Source: Allomyces macrogynus ATCC 38327 (Eukaryota; Blastocladiomycota; Blastocladiomycetes; Blastocladiales; Blastocladiaceae). From it: DNA of 36,835 nucleotides. The first letter of the stretch is position 1. The number at the start of each line of letters is the position of its first letter. The notes below the pieces were generated by a model that made no database searches, was not told the origin of the DNA, and saw nothing but the letters and a program-made list of their open reading frames with translations. A program made the position numbers and the translations under genes. Positions 10,445 through 20,029 of this stretch are shown here, piece by piece. The stretch lies in contig GG745334.1 of assembly GCA_000151295.1 (NCBI GenBank), positions 476,963-513,797 on the forward strand, written 5' to 3'.

Positions 10445-11456
10445 ATGCTTCAGGCCACGACTTGCCGCACAATGCGCGCAGCGACCACCGCGTCGATGGC
10501 GGCCCGCCGGCTCGCCGCTGCAAGGCTCATGTCGACCATACCCGAGGGTGCCAACATCAACGAGATTCGCCAGCAGCTGTTGCGCACGGCGTTGCAGCTC
10601 GTGCCCGAGTACTCGTTCACGGACAAGACCATTTCGGAGGCCGCCAAGCTGCACGAGTACCCGTCGACGTTGCGCGGGCTCGCGCCCAACGGCGCGCGCG
10701 ACGTGATTGAAGTGCTGTTTGAGGACGGGATCGAGCATATTCGCCAAGCACACGCCGAGCTGCTCGCGTACGCGTTGCGCACGAATTGCCGTGTACAGTC
10801 GGCCAGTTTTCTGACGGATTCGTGCGCGCACGTCGGCACGTAGGGTATCGGGAGAGAAGAAGCCCGGCATGACCAAGGTCGTCACGCACCTGTCGCGCGC
10901 GCGGCTCGAGTACATGATTCCGTACATTCGCCAGTGGCCCGACGCTGTGCAGCTGCTCGCGCACCCGACCAACTTGCCGTTTGCGTTGCATCATTTGCAC
11001 AAGCTCGTTGATGAAATGTGGCACTTGGCCGGTGACAAGAGCTTTGATGTGCGTGATTCTGCTATGTGACCAGCCAGCCAGCGGATCACAACAGCTGACG
11101 GAGTTTGCGATTGCTAGACCAACTACTATTCGAAGCGCGCGCTACTGGCTGGCGTGTACACGTCGACCGAGCTGTTCATGACCAAAGACCAGTCGCCCGG
11201 GTTTGAGCAGACGTGGGAGTTTCTGAACGCGCGGTTCCGCGACACGGCCAAGGTGGGCAAGGCCGCAAGCGACGTCAAGACGACACTCGAGTGGGGCGCC
11301 AACAACTTGAAGGGGATTTTGATGTCGGTGCGTGACACGCTTGCTGTACCATGGACAACAGCGGGAGTTGACGGCCCACTTCGGTGCTATTGTTTAGCGT
11401 GGTATTCGGTTTTGAATGGGTGGAGAACGCGGGAACGAGGGTGGAAAACACGATGA
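10445..11456 (+). CDS. COQ9: Ubiquinone biosynthesis protein COQ9
   Basis: COQ9 is a mitochondrial lipid-binding protein that presents coenzyme Q intermediates to COQ7. Exon 1 (10445-10767) begins with an Arg/Ala-rich presequence (TMRAATTASMAARRLAAARL). The TetR-like helical fold follows: LLRTALQLVPEYSFTDKTIS, EYPSTLRGLAPNGARDVIEV. An intron (10768-10843, GTACGC) leads to exon 2 with LSRARLEYMIPYIRQWPDA and LHKLVDEMWHLAGDKSFD. A second intron (11049-11117, GTGCGT) leads to TNYYSKRALLAGVYTSTELF, the most conserved COQ9 block. The C-terminus is uncertain. The open frame runs to 11456 with unconserved residues, but a GTGCGT/CAG pair at 11328-11361 would give a 34-nt intron and an ending of RELTAHFGAIV at 11397. 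The gene converges on MUTYH with a gap of only about 80 nt. Confidence 0.92.
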
Positions 11457-11533
11457 TCAATTTATTCCTTTTTGAAAAAGCTTGAAATGGACTTTTGCTG
11501 AGTTGAACAAGCGTTGGTGAGCACATTGGCCGT

Positions 11534-13479
11534 TCAATAGCGTGATCGAGCCGGCAAACGTACTGTTGGATCAGGCGCGACTTTGGCCCGCTTGTTTGCT
11601 CGTGCTGGCGCAGCCGACCTGGTCGCCTTGGTCTTCTTGCTCGCCTTGCCGAGAAGTGCAAACGCCTTCTTCATGCCCGTTGAAACGGCCTCCTGGTCGA
11701 GGCCGTCCTTGGTCACCCACTGCGCCGGTGCGTCAAGAAACGCAGTGCACGCGTCGGCCGTATCGACAGGATCGAGATCCGTCGGCACAACGACGTGATA
11801 CACCTCCATCGTCTGCCGAATGTGCGAGAACAAGTGCACAACAGTTCCGAGCGACATAAGCTTGAGCGCCGCCGTCGCCGTGTCGTCGACGTCCAATATC
11901 TGCCCGACTGCATCCACCGCCGCCTGCGCGTAGCCCAACTCCGGACGGCTCGGAAACTCCCACAGACCGGCGAGCAAGCCCTTTTTCGGACGCTGCGTGA
12001 GCAGAAACTTGTCGCCGGCCTGCACGAGCGCGACGTGGATCGTTTCCTCGCGCGGCGGCTTCTTGATGGCTTTGCGCGGGTACTGCGTGACGCTCGCGTC
12101 CTTGCCGGGCGTGCCCGACCACGTCTTGCAGTGCACGCACTTGCAGTCGGCGCGTTTCGCGTGGTACGCCCAGCACTGCGTCTGCACGGGACAGGTCGCG
12201 CAGCTCGGGTTGGCCGGCGTGCACACGAGCGCGCCGAGTTCCATGAGCGACTGGTTCAAGTCGCCCGGTCGGTCCGGGTGGACAAGTTCCGTCGCGAGCG
12301 TCCTGTTACAACCACCGATGTGGTCAGCAGAAATGGTAGCGGCAAAGAATATGGCCGCGCGCGCACCAGTGGAGCTCAGTCACCGACTTGGTCTTGACGT
12401 CGCCACCGAGCGCGCGAAGCCGCGAGAGCACTCGAATGACGTTGCCGTCGACGAGCGGTGCCGGCTGCTGGTACGCGAGCGATGCGATTGCGCCGGCCGT
12501 GTACCGACCGACGCCGGGCACCTCCTTTTCCAGCGCTTCGGCGGTGCGCGGCAAGTCGCCGCCAAACTTGGTTACGACGAGTTTGGCCGCCTCGTGCAGC
12601 CGCTTTGCGCGCGAGTAATAGCCGAGACCGGCCCATACTTGGTTCACTTCTTCCAAGTCGGTCTTGGCCAGGTCGAAGATGGTGGGCCACTTGGCCATCC
12701 ACCGCTGGTAATACGGGATCACGGTCGCGACCTGCGTCTGCTGGCACATGATTTCGCTCACCCACACTACCGACGCGAGAAACAGGTCAGGAATATGCTT
12801 CTCCACCTTTCTCAAGACGACAGTCGGACGTACCTTCGTAGGCTCGCTGTCCTGGCGACTCGGCGATTCCCGCAGGAACCGACGGTATTGAGCTGTTGGG
12901 CGAAACAGCGGCCGAACGCACGGTACGCCGCCGCGATTGCAAGCGCGATGCACTCTCTTCGTCGTCGTCGTCATCGTCGAGGTCGCTCAAGCCGGATTCG
13001 GGCTGCGACTCGTCGGACTGACCAGGGCCAACGTCGGCATCGGAATCTGATGCCTCAGGCGCTGAATCGTGAGCCGACTCTTCGTCACCCGACAGTAGAT
13101 ATGCCTCAGACAGCGATGCACGAGCGTTTCGGGCGGCAGCGCGAGTGCTGCGGCGAGGTTCGGTATGAGACGGTTGGGCTGGTCGAGCAGGCGACTCTCG
13201 TCCTGGAACTTGTTGCCTGGAAGTCGCTGCTGAAGCGGAGGTTCGCGCTGTGGTTGACGAGCCTGCAGACCCACGCTCGGGCTGCGCATCAACAGGGTCG
13301 ACTGTCGCCGTCGCGGCAACGTTTGAAGCCGCGGCGAGCGCAGCCGCAAGAACAGGTTTCCTCCAGGGCAAATCGCGCTTGTTGGCGTCGTACCAGGCCA
13401 AGAGCTGGGTCTGGATGGCCTGGGCGTCGTCGGCGCCGAAGCGGTGCGGCGCGTCGAGGTCTTCAATGTCGACGTCCAT
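11534..13479 (-). CDS. MUTYH: A/G-specific adenine DNA glycosylase (MutY homologue)
   Basis: MUTYH removes adenine mispaired with 8-oxoguanine in base excision repair. Three exons: 13479-12834, 12766-12367 and 12302-11534, with introns GTACGT...GTAG (67 nt) and GTGCGC...ACAG (64 nt). The exons total 1,815 nt, giving 604 residues. The N-terminus has [15 protein letters not shown]. The catalytic core resumes at [13 protein letters not shown] (catalytic Glu about 220). The helix-hairpin-helix is [17 protein letters not shown], with the catalytic Asp in LVDGN (about 322). The [4Fe-4S] cysteines are C376, C383, C386 and C392 (C-x6-C-x2-C-x5-C). The C-terminal NUDIX-like 8-oxoG recognition domain includes [20 protein letters not shown] and [18 protein letters not shown] basic tail (ANKRAKVAP) may be a nuclear signal. 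Unusually, about 170 low-complexity residues split LPWR from VWVSEIM. Confidence 0.95.
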
Positions 13480-13712
13480 GGGCGAGATAGTGCAGCCAGT
13501 GTCTGGCGTCGGTTGATGGGAGAAGTGGTCGCAAGCCTAAAGGTCAACGTTGGCCAGCCTGCCGGTCCCTGTCGCCTATATCGAAGCGACCAAAAACGCG
13601 ATCGCGATTCGCTCGTTGGCCGTCGCGATCTTCGTCGTCGTCGATCACAGCTATTTTAAACCACGTCCACCACGGCCCTCGCTGGCGAATGAAATAAACT
13701 TGTCGCAAGCTG
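13480..13712. promoter_or_regulatory. Divergent promoter, MUTYH / TATDN1
   Basis: This 233-nt spacer lies between two divergent DNA-metabolism genes. TATTTTAA at about 13652-13659, roughly 55-60 nt before the TATDN1 ATG, is a possible TATA-like element. I saw no other shared motif. Confidence 0.4.
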
Positions 13713-15235
13713 ATGATCATGGCCGCAACCGCAACTACCCGTCCACTCCGTTTGATTGGTCAGCGTTCGTCGGGCAGGCCTCCGCGTGGAGTGGCCAGCC
13801 GCAACGTCGCGATGATTGAATTCGACGTGGAGCCCAGTGCGTGGACTGACTCTCAAGCGGACCCATTATTTTAATTTTCGGGAATTTCGAATTTCAAGAC
13901 ATTGGCGTCAACCTCACGGACCCTGTCTTTCACGGCGTCTACCGCGGAAAGCAGCAGCATCATGGCATGTTTCCAAACAATACGATTACTCCAGGCCAGA
14001 AACACGACCACGAGTTCAATTATTGCTAAAATATCCTCTTTTCTTTGGGAAACGCTCGTCTACAGACGATTTCTCTGACGTGATGGCGCGCGCCCGCGCG
14101 AGCGGCGTCGAGCGAATGATGGTGACGGGCGGTAGCTTGCGCGAATCCGAGGAGGCCCTGAAGCTTGCTTTGGATCATGGTTCGTGGCTTGACTGACCTT
14201 CCCCACCCTGTTTTGGCGCTAAAATCTTGGTCCCAATCGCCAGACTGGCTGTTCTCGACCGCTGGATGTCACCCGACGCGCTGCTCTGAGTGGCTCAAGA
14301 ACCCTGACCAGTATTACCAGGACCTCCTCGCCTTGATCCAGCGCGGTCAAAAAGCAGGCAAGATCGTCGCCATTGGCGAGTGCGGGCTTGGTTCGTTGGT
14401 CTGGTTGCGGTTGATGCGACCCAGAAGACCTGATCTGCGCGCTGCTTAATTCGTAGATTACGACCGGTTGATGTTTTGCCCCGCCGACGTGCAAAAGACG
14501 TACTTCCAGCGCCAGTTTGACTTGACCAAGGCGACCGGTCTGCCCATGTTCCTGCACAACCGAAACACGGGCGGTGCGTCGCTGTCTGGAACAATCATCG
14601 CGTAATCGTATTTTGGCCTCAAGAATTCGCTACCGTATCTAGGCGACATGGTCAAGATCCTCAAGGCCAACCGGCACAAGTTCACGACGGGCGTCGTGCA
14701 CTCGTTTGACGGCTCTTTGGACGAGCTGCAGGAGCTACTCGCGCTTGGGCTCTACATTGGCATCAACGGATGCTCGCTCAAGCAGCCGGAGAATCTCGAG
14801 GTGCTCAAGCACATTCCGCTGGATCGATTGATGCTCGAGACAGGTGCGTCGTTTTCTATCGTGTTCTCGGCTTCCGTCCAGCTGAAGTTGCATGCTGCTG
14901 ACGTCGTAGATTCGCGATCACCGGACATAGACGCGCCATGGTGCGATATTCGCCCAACGCACGCGTCGTACGCGCACCTGACGGTGCCGCCCGCCGACTT
15001 GAATCCCGCCACCACCGACCCGCAATACCCGTTTCCGACCTACTTCTATGCCCCAGAGAGCCAGGCCAAGCGCGCTGACAAGCTCAAGCCAGGGCAAATG
15101 TTCAAGAGCCGCAATGAGCCGTGCGCCATGGTCAAGGTGCTCTCGGTCGTGGCGAACGCGCGCGGCGAGTCGATGGCGGACGTGGCCGAGGCCACGTTCA
15201 ACAACACGTTGAAAGTGTTTTTTGGCCAGCTGTAG
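13713..15235 (+). CDS. TATDN1: TatD-family deoxyribonuclease (TATDN1-like)
   Basis: A metal-dependent TIM-barrel nuclease of the TatD family, linked to DNA degradation and repair. Seven exons: 13713-13758, 13899-13964, 14066-14179, 14244-14390, 14457-14573, 14643-14843 and 14931-15235. They total 996 nt, giving 331 residues. Landmarks in order: [52 protein letters not shown] (metal/His site), [54 protein letters not shown] and [14 protein letters not shown] (as LETDAPWCD here). It ends [11 protein letters not shown], as in other TATDN1 proteins. Most donors are GTKCGT; the second intron (13965-14065) needs a GC donor (GCATGT). Either ATG, 13713 or 13719, could be the start. Confidence 0.95.
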
Positions 15236-16041
15236 GGCCCGTAAGGCCGTGACGTGGCGAAACGTTTTTAAAAAAATGTACTCTCTACCATAGTCGATGG
15301 TCCGTGCAAATCTGCACCGCGATTTTGGCCCAGGATGCGGGTGCAGCACTTGGGTAATGCAATTGGGAGGTCCTCCCCACCACGTACTGCATGGATCTGC
15401 ACGATACCGCTGGTGCGAATTTTGCCAAGGCGATTCGAGCGATTCTTGAGCTGATTTGCCGACGCGTCTTGGCCCCGCAGCTACCTACTCCTCGGTCTAG
15501 GGTATTACCGCGCGATTACGCGGCCAGGGACGGACACAGGAGGTATGACTTGTGAGCTCCGTGAGCAGATATCAGAATCAGTGTGACGTCTCGCGGTGAT
15601 CAGATCACCACCACCGTCAACGCGTCCCGCCTGTGGCAGCGCCGTCGACGACCCGGACTGGCGGGCCAACCCCTGTCCCTCACCTTCGGCAACAATCGGC
15701 AACTTCGGCTCCGACCGGTGGGCCATCAAACAGAGCGCGGAATTGAGCGCCATGGCGCGCTGCGAAACAATGCCCCCTACGCCGTCGTGCTCGCCAACAT
15801 GACCAAATCCGATTTGCCGATGATGATATGCGGCCATGAGCTGCTTGGACCCGCCCCGCCGTCCCTGTAACCTTGGATTCTGCTCGCCCCAATAAATACG
15901 ACTTGGCTCCCCGTCGTCTCCTTGCTGGACGTTGCGCGCTCTCGCTCTTGCCTCTGCACGAACAGTCCCTTCAGCACTGGCCTTTCTCTTGGTCCCGTCG
16001 ACAGTCCCTCCGTTCGCTCGACCTGCCCCACACGCCCCAGC
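15236..16041. other. Intergenic, TATDN1 3' end and ACOT9 promoter
   Basis: About 800 nt between two genes on the same strand. Open frames on both strands lack conserved motifs or good starts. The 3' side holds AATAAATAC at about 15890, directly before the 10-mer ACTTGGCTCC (15901-15910). A short inverted repeat, CCGCG-CGATTA-CGCGG, lies near 15509-15524. I see no RNA gene. Confidence 0.45.
15901..15910 (+). promoter_or_regulatory. ACTTGGCTCC motif upstream of ACOT9
   Basis: An exact 10-mer about 130 nt before the ACOT9 ATG and in the same orientation. An A/T-rich word (AATAAATACG) lies immediately 5' and could act as a TATA-like element. It is the third of four copies. Confidence 0.4.
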
Positions 16042-17892
16042 ATGTCGAGCCGGTTCCTGTCCTCGGCATCCCGCCAGCTTGCCTCGACAATCCTCCAGCG
16101 GAATGCTGCAATGGTGCCATTGCGAGTGCGGAGCTGCATGCCTACCCGTAGGCCTCGCGTACTCTCAGCGTCCGCCAATGCTCGCCCAAACTCATCCGCG
16201 ACGGCCGAATCAGAGACGGCCCCTGCCGACGAGGAGTTTGACATTGATGGGCCCATTCGACCTGGGTGCGCTCAACGACGTTTCTTCGCTTGGCTCGTCC
16301 GTCACGGGCATGCGCTGACATGGCGCCCGTTTCCCGTCCGTGATCAGCACTCGCCAGCACTCGGTGCTCCCGCACCGGACCTCGCTGACGGCTCGGCTTT
16401 GGGTGGACCGGTTTGACCGCAACAACGCCGAATACCAGCAGCAACTCGCCAAGAGCTCGAGCACGGCCGCGGCGCCGCGACAGCTCGTCCTGAAGCGCAT
16501 GAGCGACTCGTACGTCTCGGAGTTGCTGCCGTTCAAGTCCAACTCGCACGTCAGGGAGGAGTACATCACTTTCGCTGGCGGCATCCGCATTGCCAAGGTG
16601 CTCGAGGACCTGGACGCGATGGTCCGTGAAATTCGCGTTCTCGCACTCTTCATGCGATTATGGTGACCCACTCCTCACGACGGCGCACCCAATGGCCTAG
16701 GCCGGCTCCATTGCCTACACGCACTGTGCGTCGGGCGATTTGGACATGACGCCGCCCATCACGATCGTCACGGCGAGCGTCGACCGGCTCGACTTGCTCA
16801 AGCGGCCGACGGTCAACCAAGACTGCATGATTTCGGGCAAGACCACGTATGTCGGCAACTCGAGTTTGGAGGTGACGGTGCGCGTCGACGGATTGAACGC
16901 GGCGGGTGAGCCCGAGGACCCGATTGTCAAGGCACGGTTCACGATGGTCGCGCGCGACCCGATCACGAGCCGCGCGGTGCAAGTGAACCCGCTCGTGCTC
17001 GAAGACGACGAGGAGCGGCGACTGTTCTCGATGGGTGCTGGTACGGCCGGTTTCGAGAGCTGTGTCCCGATGCTTGGATTCGATCTAACGCACGCGAATG
17101 TTGGGGCGTAGATCTGCGCGCCAAGAAGAAGATTGCCGCATCGACGTCGCTCAACAAGGCCCCACCAACGTCTGAGGAGCGCTTGATCATTCACGACCTG
17201 TGGCAGCAGAGCCGCAAGTATTCAGAATCGGGCACGTCGCTCGCCGACAACAACACGGTGTGGATGGCCGACACGAAGTTATCCAGCTCGCACATTACGC
17301 AGCCACAAGTCAGTATTGATCGGGTGCGCGCGTGGGTAGGTGGAGAGTCACACTCTGACCGATTCTCGTTGCCATGTAACAGGACCGCAACATTCACGGC
17401 TTCGTCTTTGGCGGTTTCTTGATGCGGCAAGCGTTCGACATTGCCTATTCGTGCGCGAGTCTCTTCTCGCAGGCGCACCCGATGTTCTTGGCCATGGACG
17501 ATATTTGGTTTCGGTGCGCCTTCCCGCTCACGATCCCCCGTCCCCGTCGTTTCCTTTCTGACTCATTTCCAATTCCTTTTTCTAGCAAACCCGTCCCGAT
17601 CGGCTGCATCCTCCAGTTCCAGGCTCAGGTCGTCTACTCGCGCGCGCCTATCAGCAACAGTTTCCAGGTGCAAGTGACGGCCGACGTCGTTGACCCGCTC
17701 ACGGGCAAGCGCGACACGACCAACGTCTTCCACTGCACGTTCACAGCGGCCAAGATGGCACCGAAACCCGTCCCGCATGTTCTCCCGCGTACCTACGCAG
17801 AATCGATGCTCTACCTCGACGCCAAGCGGCGGTGGGAGACGGGGTTCGAAATGGCCAAGGAGGGCCACTCGCTTGTGCTGGATGAGTGGTAA
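16042..17892 (+). CDS. ACOT9: Mitochondrial acyl-CoA thioesterase (ACOT9-like)
   Basis: A double-hotdog thioesterase that hydrolyses acyl-CoA in mitochondria. Six exons: 16042-16265, 16348-16621, 16701-17034, 17112-17308, 17383-17513 and 17586-17892. They total 1,467 nt, giving 488 residues. The N-terminus (MSSRFLSSASRQLASTILQR) is a likely presequence. First hotdog: RMSDSYVSELLPF, REEYITFAGGIRIAKVLEDL, ITIVTASVDRLDLL and SGKTTYVGNSSLEVTVRVDG. Between the domains are FTMVARDP, VNPLVLEDDEE and ASTSLNKAPPTSEERLIIHD. Second hotdog: DRNIHGFVFGGFLMRQAFD, MDDIWFRKPVPIG and TTNVFHCTF, then LPRTYAESMLYLDAKRRWE. The order matches animal ACOT9 throughout. An apparent frame break near 16260-16320 is explained by an intron (16266-16347, GTGCGC...GATCAG, with CTGAC). 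Confidence 0.95.
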
Positions 17893-18030
17893 TGAGAGGA
17901 TGCGGGTTTGGGTAAGTTTTATGTAGCGTGATAGAGTATGAGATACCAGCACACCAAAACGAATCTATTCCACCCGATTAAAAACGGCTCAAAATGGGAA
18001 ATGCAAAGGAGCGACAATCGTAAACGCTGC

Positions 18031-19313
18031 TCAATTCAAACTCCACGCGAGCGGCGTACCCTCGAGAAAATACACGTCACCGAGCACGTTGCCGAGCTGT
18101 AACTCGTCCATCGTGAACAGCGGTGCGTCTGGCAGTGCCGCTTCGGCCTCGGCATCCAGTCCCGTCGTCAGGCACGCCGTCCCCGTGGGCGCAACGGGCT
18201 CGCCCGCCGGCACGCTCTGCACCGCACTCGGGCTTGCCGCTGGAGCCGACGATGTTTCGCTCACTTCCGCCTCCACCGTAGTCTCGTTCCTCGCAGCCGG
18301 CGGCCACGGCTTGGCGCCGCACTTGGCCGCCGCGTCAATCTGCCACACCGACGCGTGCAGGTCGAGCTCCCCACGCGCGCCACCAGGTCGTGCAACAGGA
18401 GCGAGCAACCACAACACATTCGTCTCGCCATCATCCGCGGCGAATACTTGACGGTACTGTTCTGCTGGCACCACCCGAGCGGGACCGGAAACCTGGTTTC
18501 GTCGAGCGCCGGATACTCCATGGCGTGAAACAATAGCCCTACCGCCGGCGCCGCATCGGCAGCACGCGACGCGACGGCGCGTTCCGGGTCCGGCACGCTC
18601 GCGCGGCTACAGGGTCGGTGCACAAACAGATGCGCGTGCCATAGGTCGAATCGCGACAGGGTCAGGTTGGTGCGTGCCGCTGGTCCGCCGATCGCGCGAA
18701 ATACGTCGGCCATGTACGTTGCGAGCGGTGCGAGGTCGGCGTGCAGTGGGGAAACGATGGGGGTGCGCGTGAGCGTGCACTTGTCGAACGCCGGGAACGT
18801 GAAGTCGCGCGCGCGGTCGAGCAGCACGGGCATGGCCGACGACGGGTCGGCGGCGGTCGCGCTAGCGTACAGGACGTGTAGTGCGTGCTGCGCGCGTGGG
18901 TCGGTTACGCTCGGCCCGGGGACCGGGATGGCATAGGGCGGAGTGGACGTCGACATGATCGCGTGCGCCAGCGCATCGTCAGCAGCGGTGTGGAAAGTGG
19001 TGGCCGGTGGCTGGTCCAGGATCACTCGCACGAAATGCTGGTGACGGCGTGCAGCGGCAACGGCCGCATCGGCGCGGAGCAGCACGTCAATCAGTGAACT
19101 GCCCGTACGGTTCGAGCATTGCGGTGCTCGAGCGGCAAAGGAACGAGCGACGAGGTGCGACGCCGACGTGAACCCACCCCATGGCCGGTTGGGACTATAC
19201 AAATCCGACTTGCCGTTGATTGGCCGCGCGTTGCTGGTGTTCGGGGCGGAAGCGAGAACCGACGCGAGCGCGACCGTGATCGTAAGAGCGAGTGCAATCA
19301 ATGCAATGTTCAT
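18031..19313 (-). CDS. Orphan secreted protein, frame break at about 18470
   Basis: I do not recognise this family. The ATG at 19313 gives a strong signal peptide (MNIALIALALTITVALA, then small residues), and the mature part holds N-glycosylation sequons (NRT, NLT, NST or NET depending on frame) and few cysteines. Readable blocks include GKSDLYSPNRPWGGF, TYMADVFRAIGGPAARTN and FDLWHAHLFVHRP. The frame must change between about 18500 and 18450, from the frame ending ALDETRFP to the one starting YRQVFAADDGETNVLWLL. It then runs open to 18031, ending LGNVLGDVYFLEGTPLAWS. A one-base error is the simplest cause; a GT-AG pair restoring the frame would be only 29 nt. An extracellular or cell-surface location is inferred from the signal peptide. 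Confidence 0.6.
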
Positions 19314-20029
19314 TTTGCTGCAAGTTGCCACAACCATGAGCTCGAAGCCCAACGCTAAGTTGCTGGAACGTCCTGCATGGCGACGACGATGGCAAAAGCT
19401 GCCGTGAACGTCAAGGTCGCCGGCGTTGGCGATGCTGGTCGCGATCGTCGTGACAGAACCCCTGGTCGCGAGTTGTTGTCTGCAATTGACGCCACACTTG
19501 ACTGCATTAGCCGCGTCATGCAGCGGTCGGCCCGCGGACACGCCACGGACAGCTCGAGCGATCATGACAAATTGACCACGACCAACTCGTTGTGCAAAAT
19601 GGGAACAAAAAAAGAGACAAAAAGATCCTCAGCGCAGGATCATGGGTGGATAGATCTTGCAACCTGCGCGACTTGGCGTCGTCGCCGCGTCCAAAGCGTG
19701 GCAAAGGCGTGTTCCTGCGACGTGCTTGCAGTGCGGCGCGAGGGACGGATCAAGCTGCACCGTCGGCTAATGGGCGACAAATGGTGGCAACTTGATCGAT
19801 TTCGAGCTGGAGAGAGAGATCATGTCTTCTGTGCATGCAACCGTTGTGCTTTGCCATGGTCATTTACCCTCGAATTTCATGTTCGAAACAACACCAGCTG
19901 AAACGGCGAGCGAAGTGCGGATCAGTCAGGTGACTGGTCGCCATAGCAATTAGCTCCATTTCGCTTGGGCCTGTCAGGCCTGCCGCGCGGGCGTGACCGC
20001 GTCGCAGAGTGTCACAGGGATCTCTTTGA
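19314..20029. other. Intergenic before the E2-TerD remnant
   Basis: About 715 nt containing the promoter of the secreted-protein gene (minus) and the region upstream of the E2-like frame. Composition is more mixed than in the genes, with A-rich words such as gggaacaaaaaaagagac near 19600. I found no conserved protein motif or RNA gene here. Confidence 0.45.

Noticed and set aside
11997..13490. 497-residue plus-strand frame across MUTYH
   Set aside because: No conserved motif; MUTYH on the minus strand has all catalytic and Fe-S residues.
16240..16347. Frameshift and TGA stop in ACOT9
   Set aside because: A GTGCGC...GATCAG intron (16266-16347) with a CTGAC branch site removes both and makes the CDS a multiple of three.
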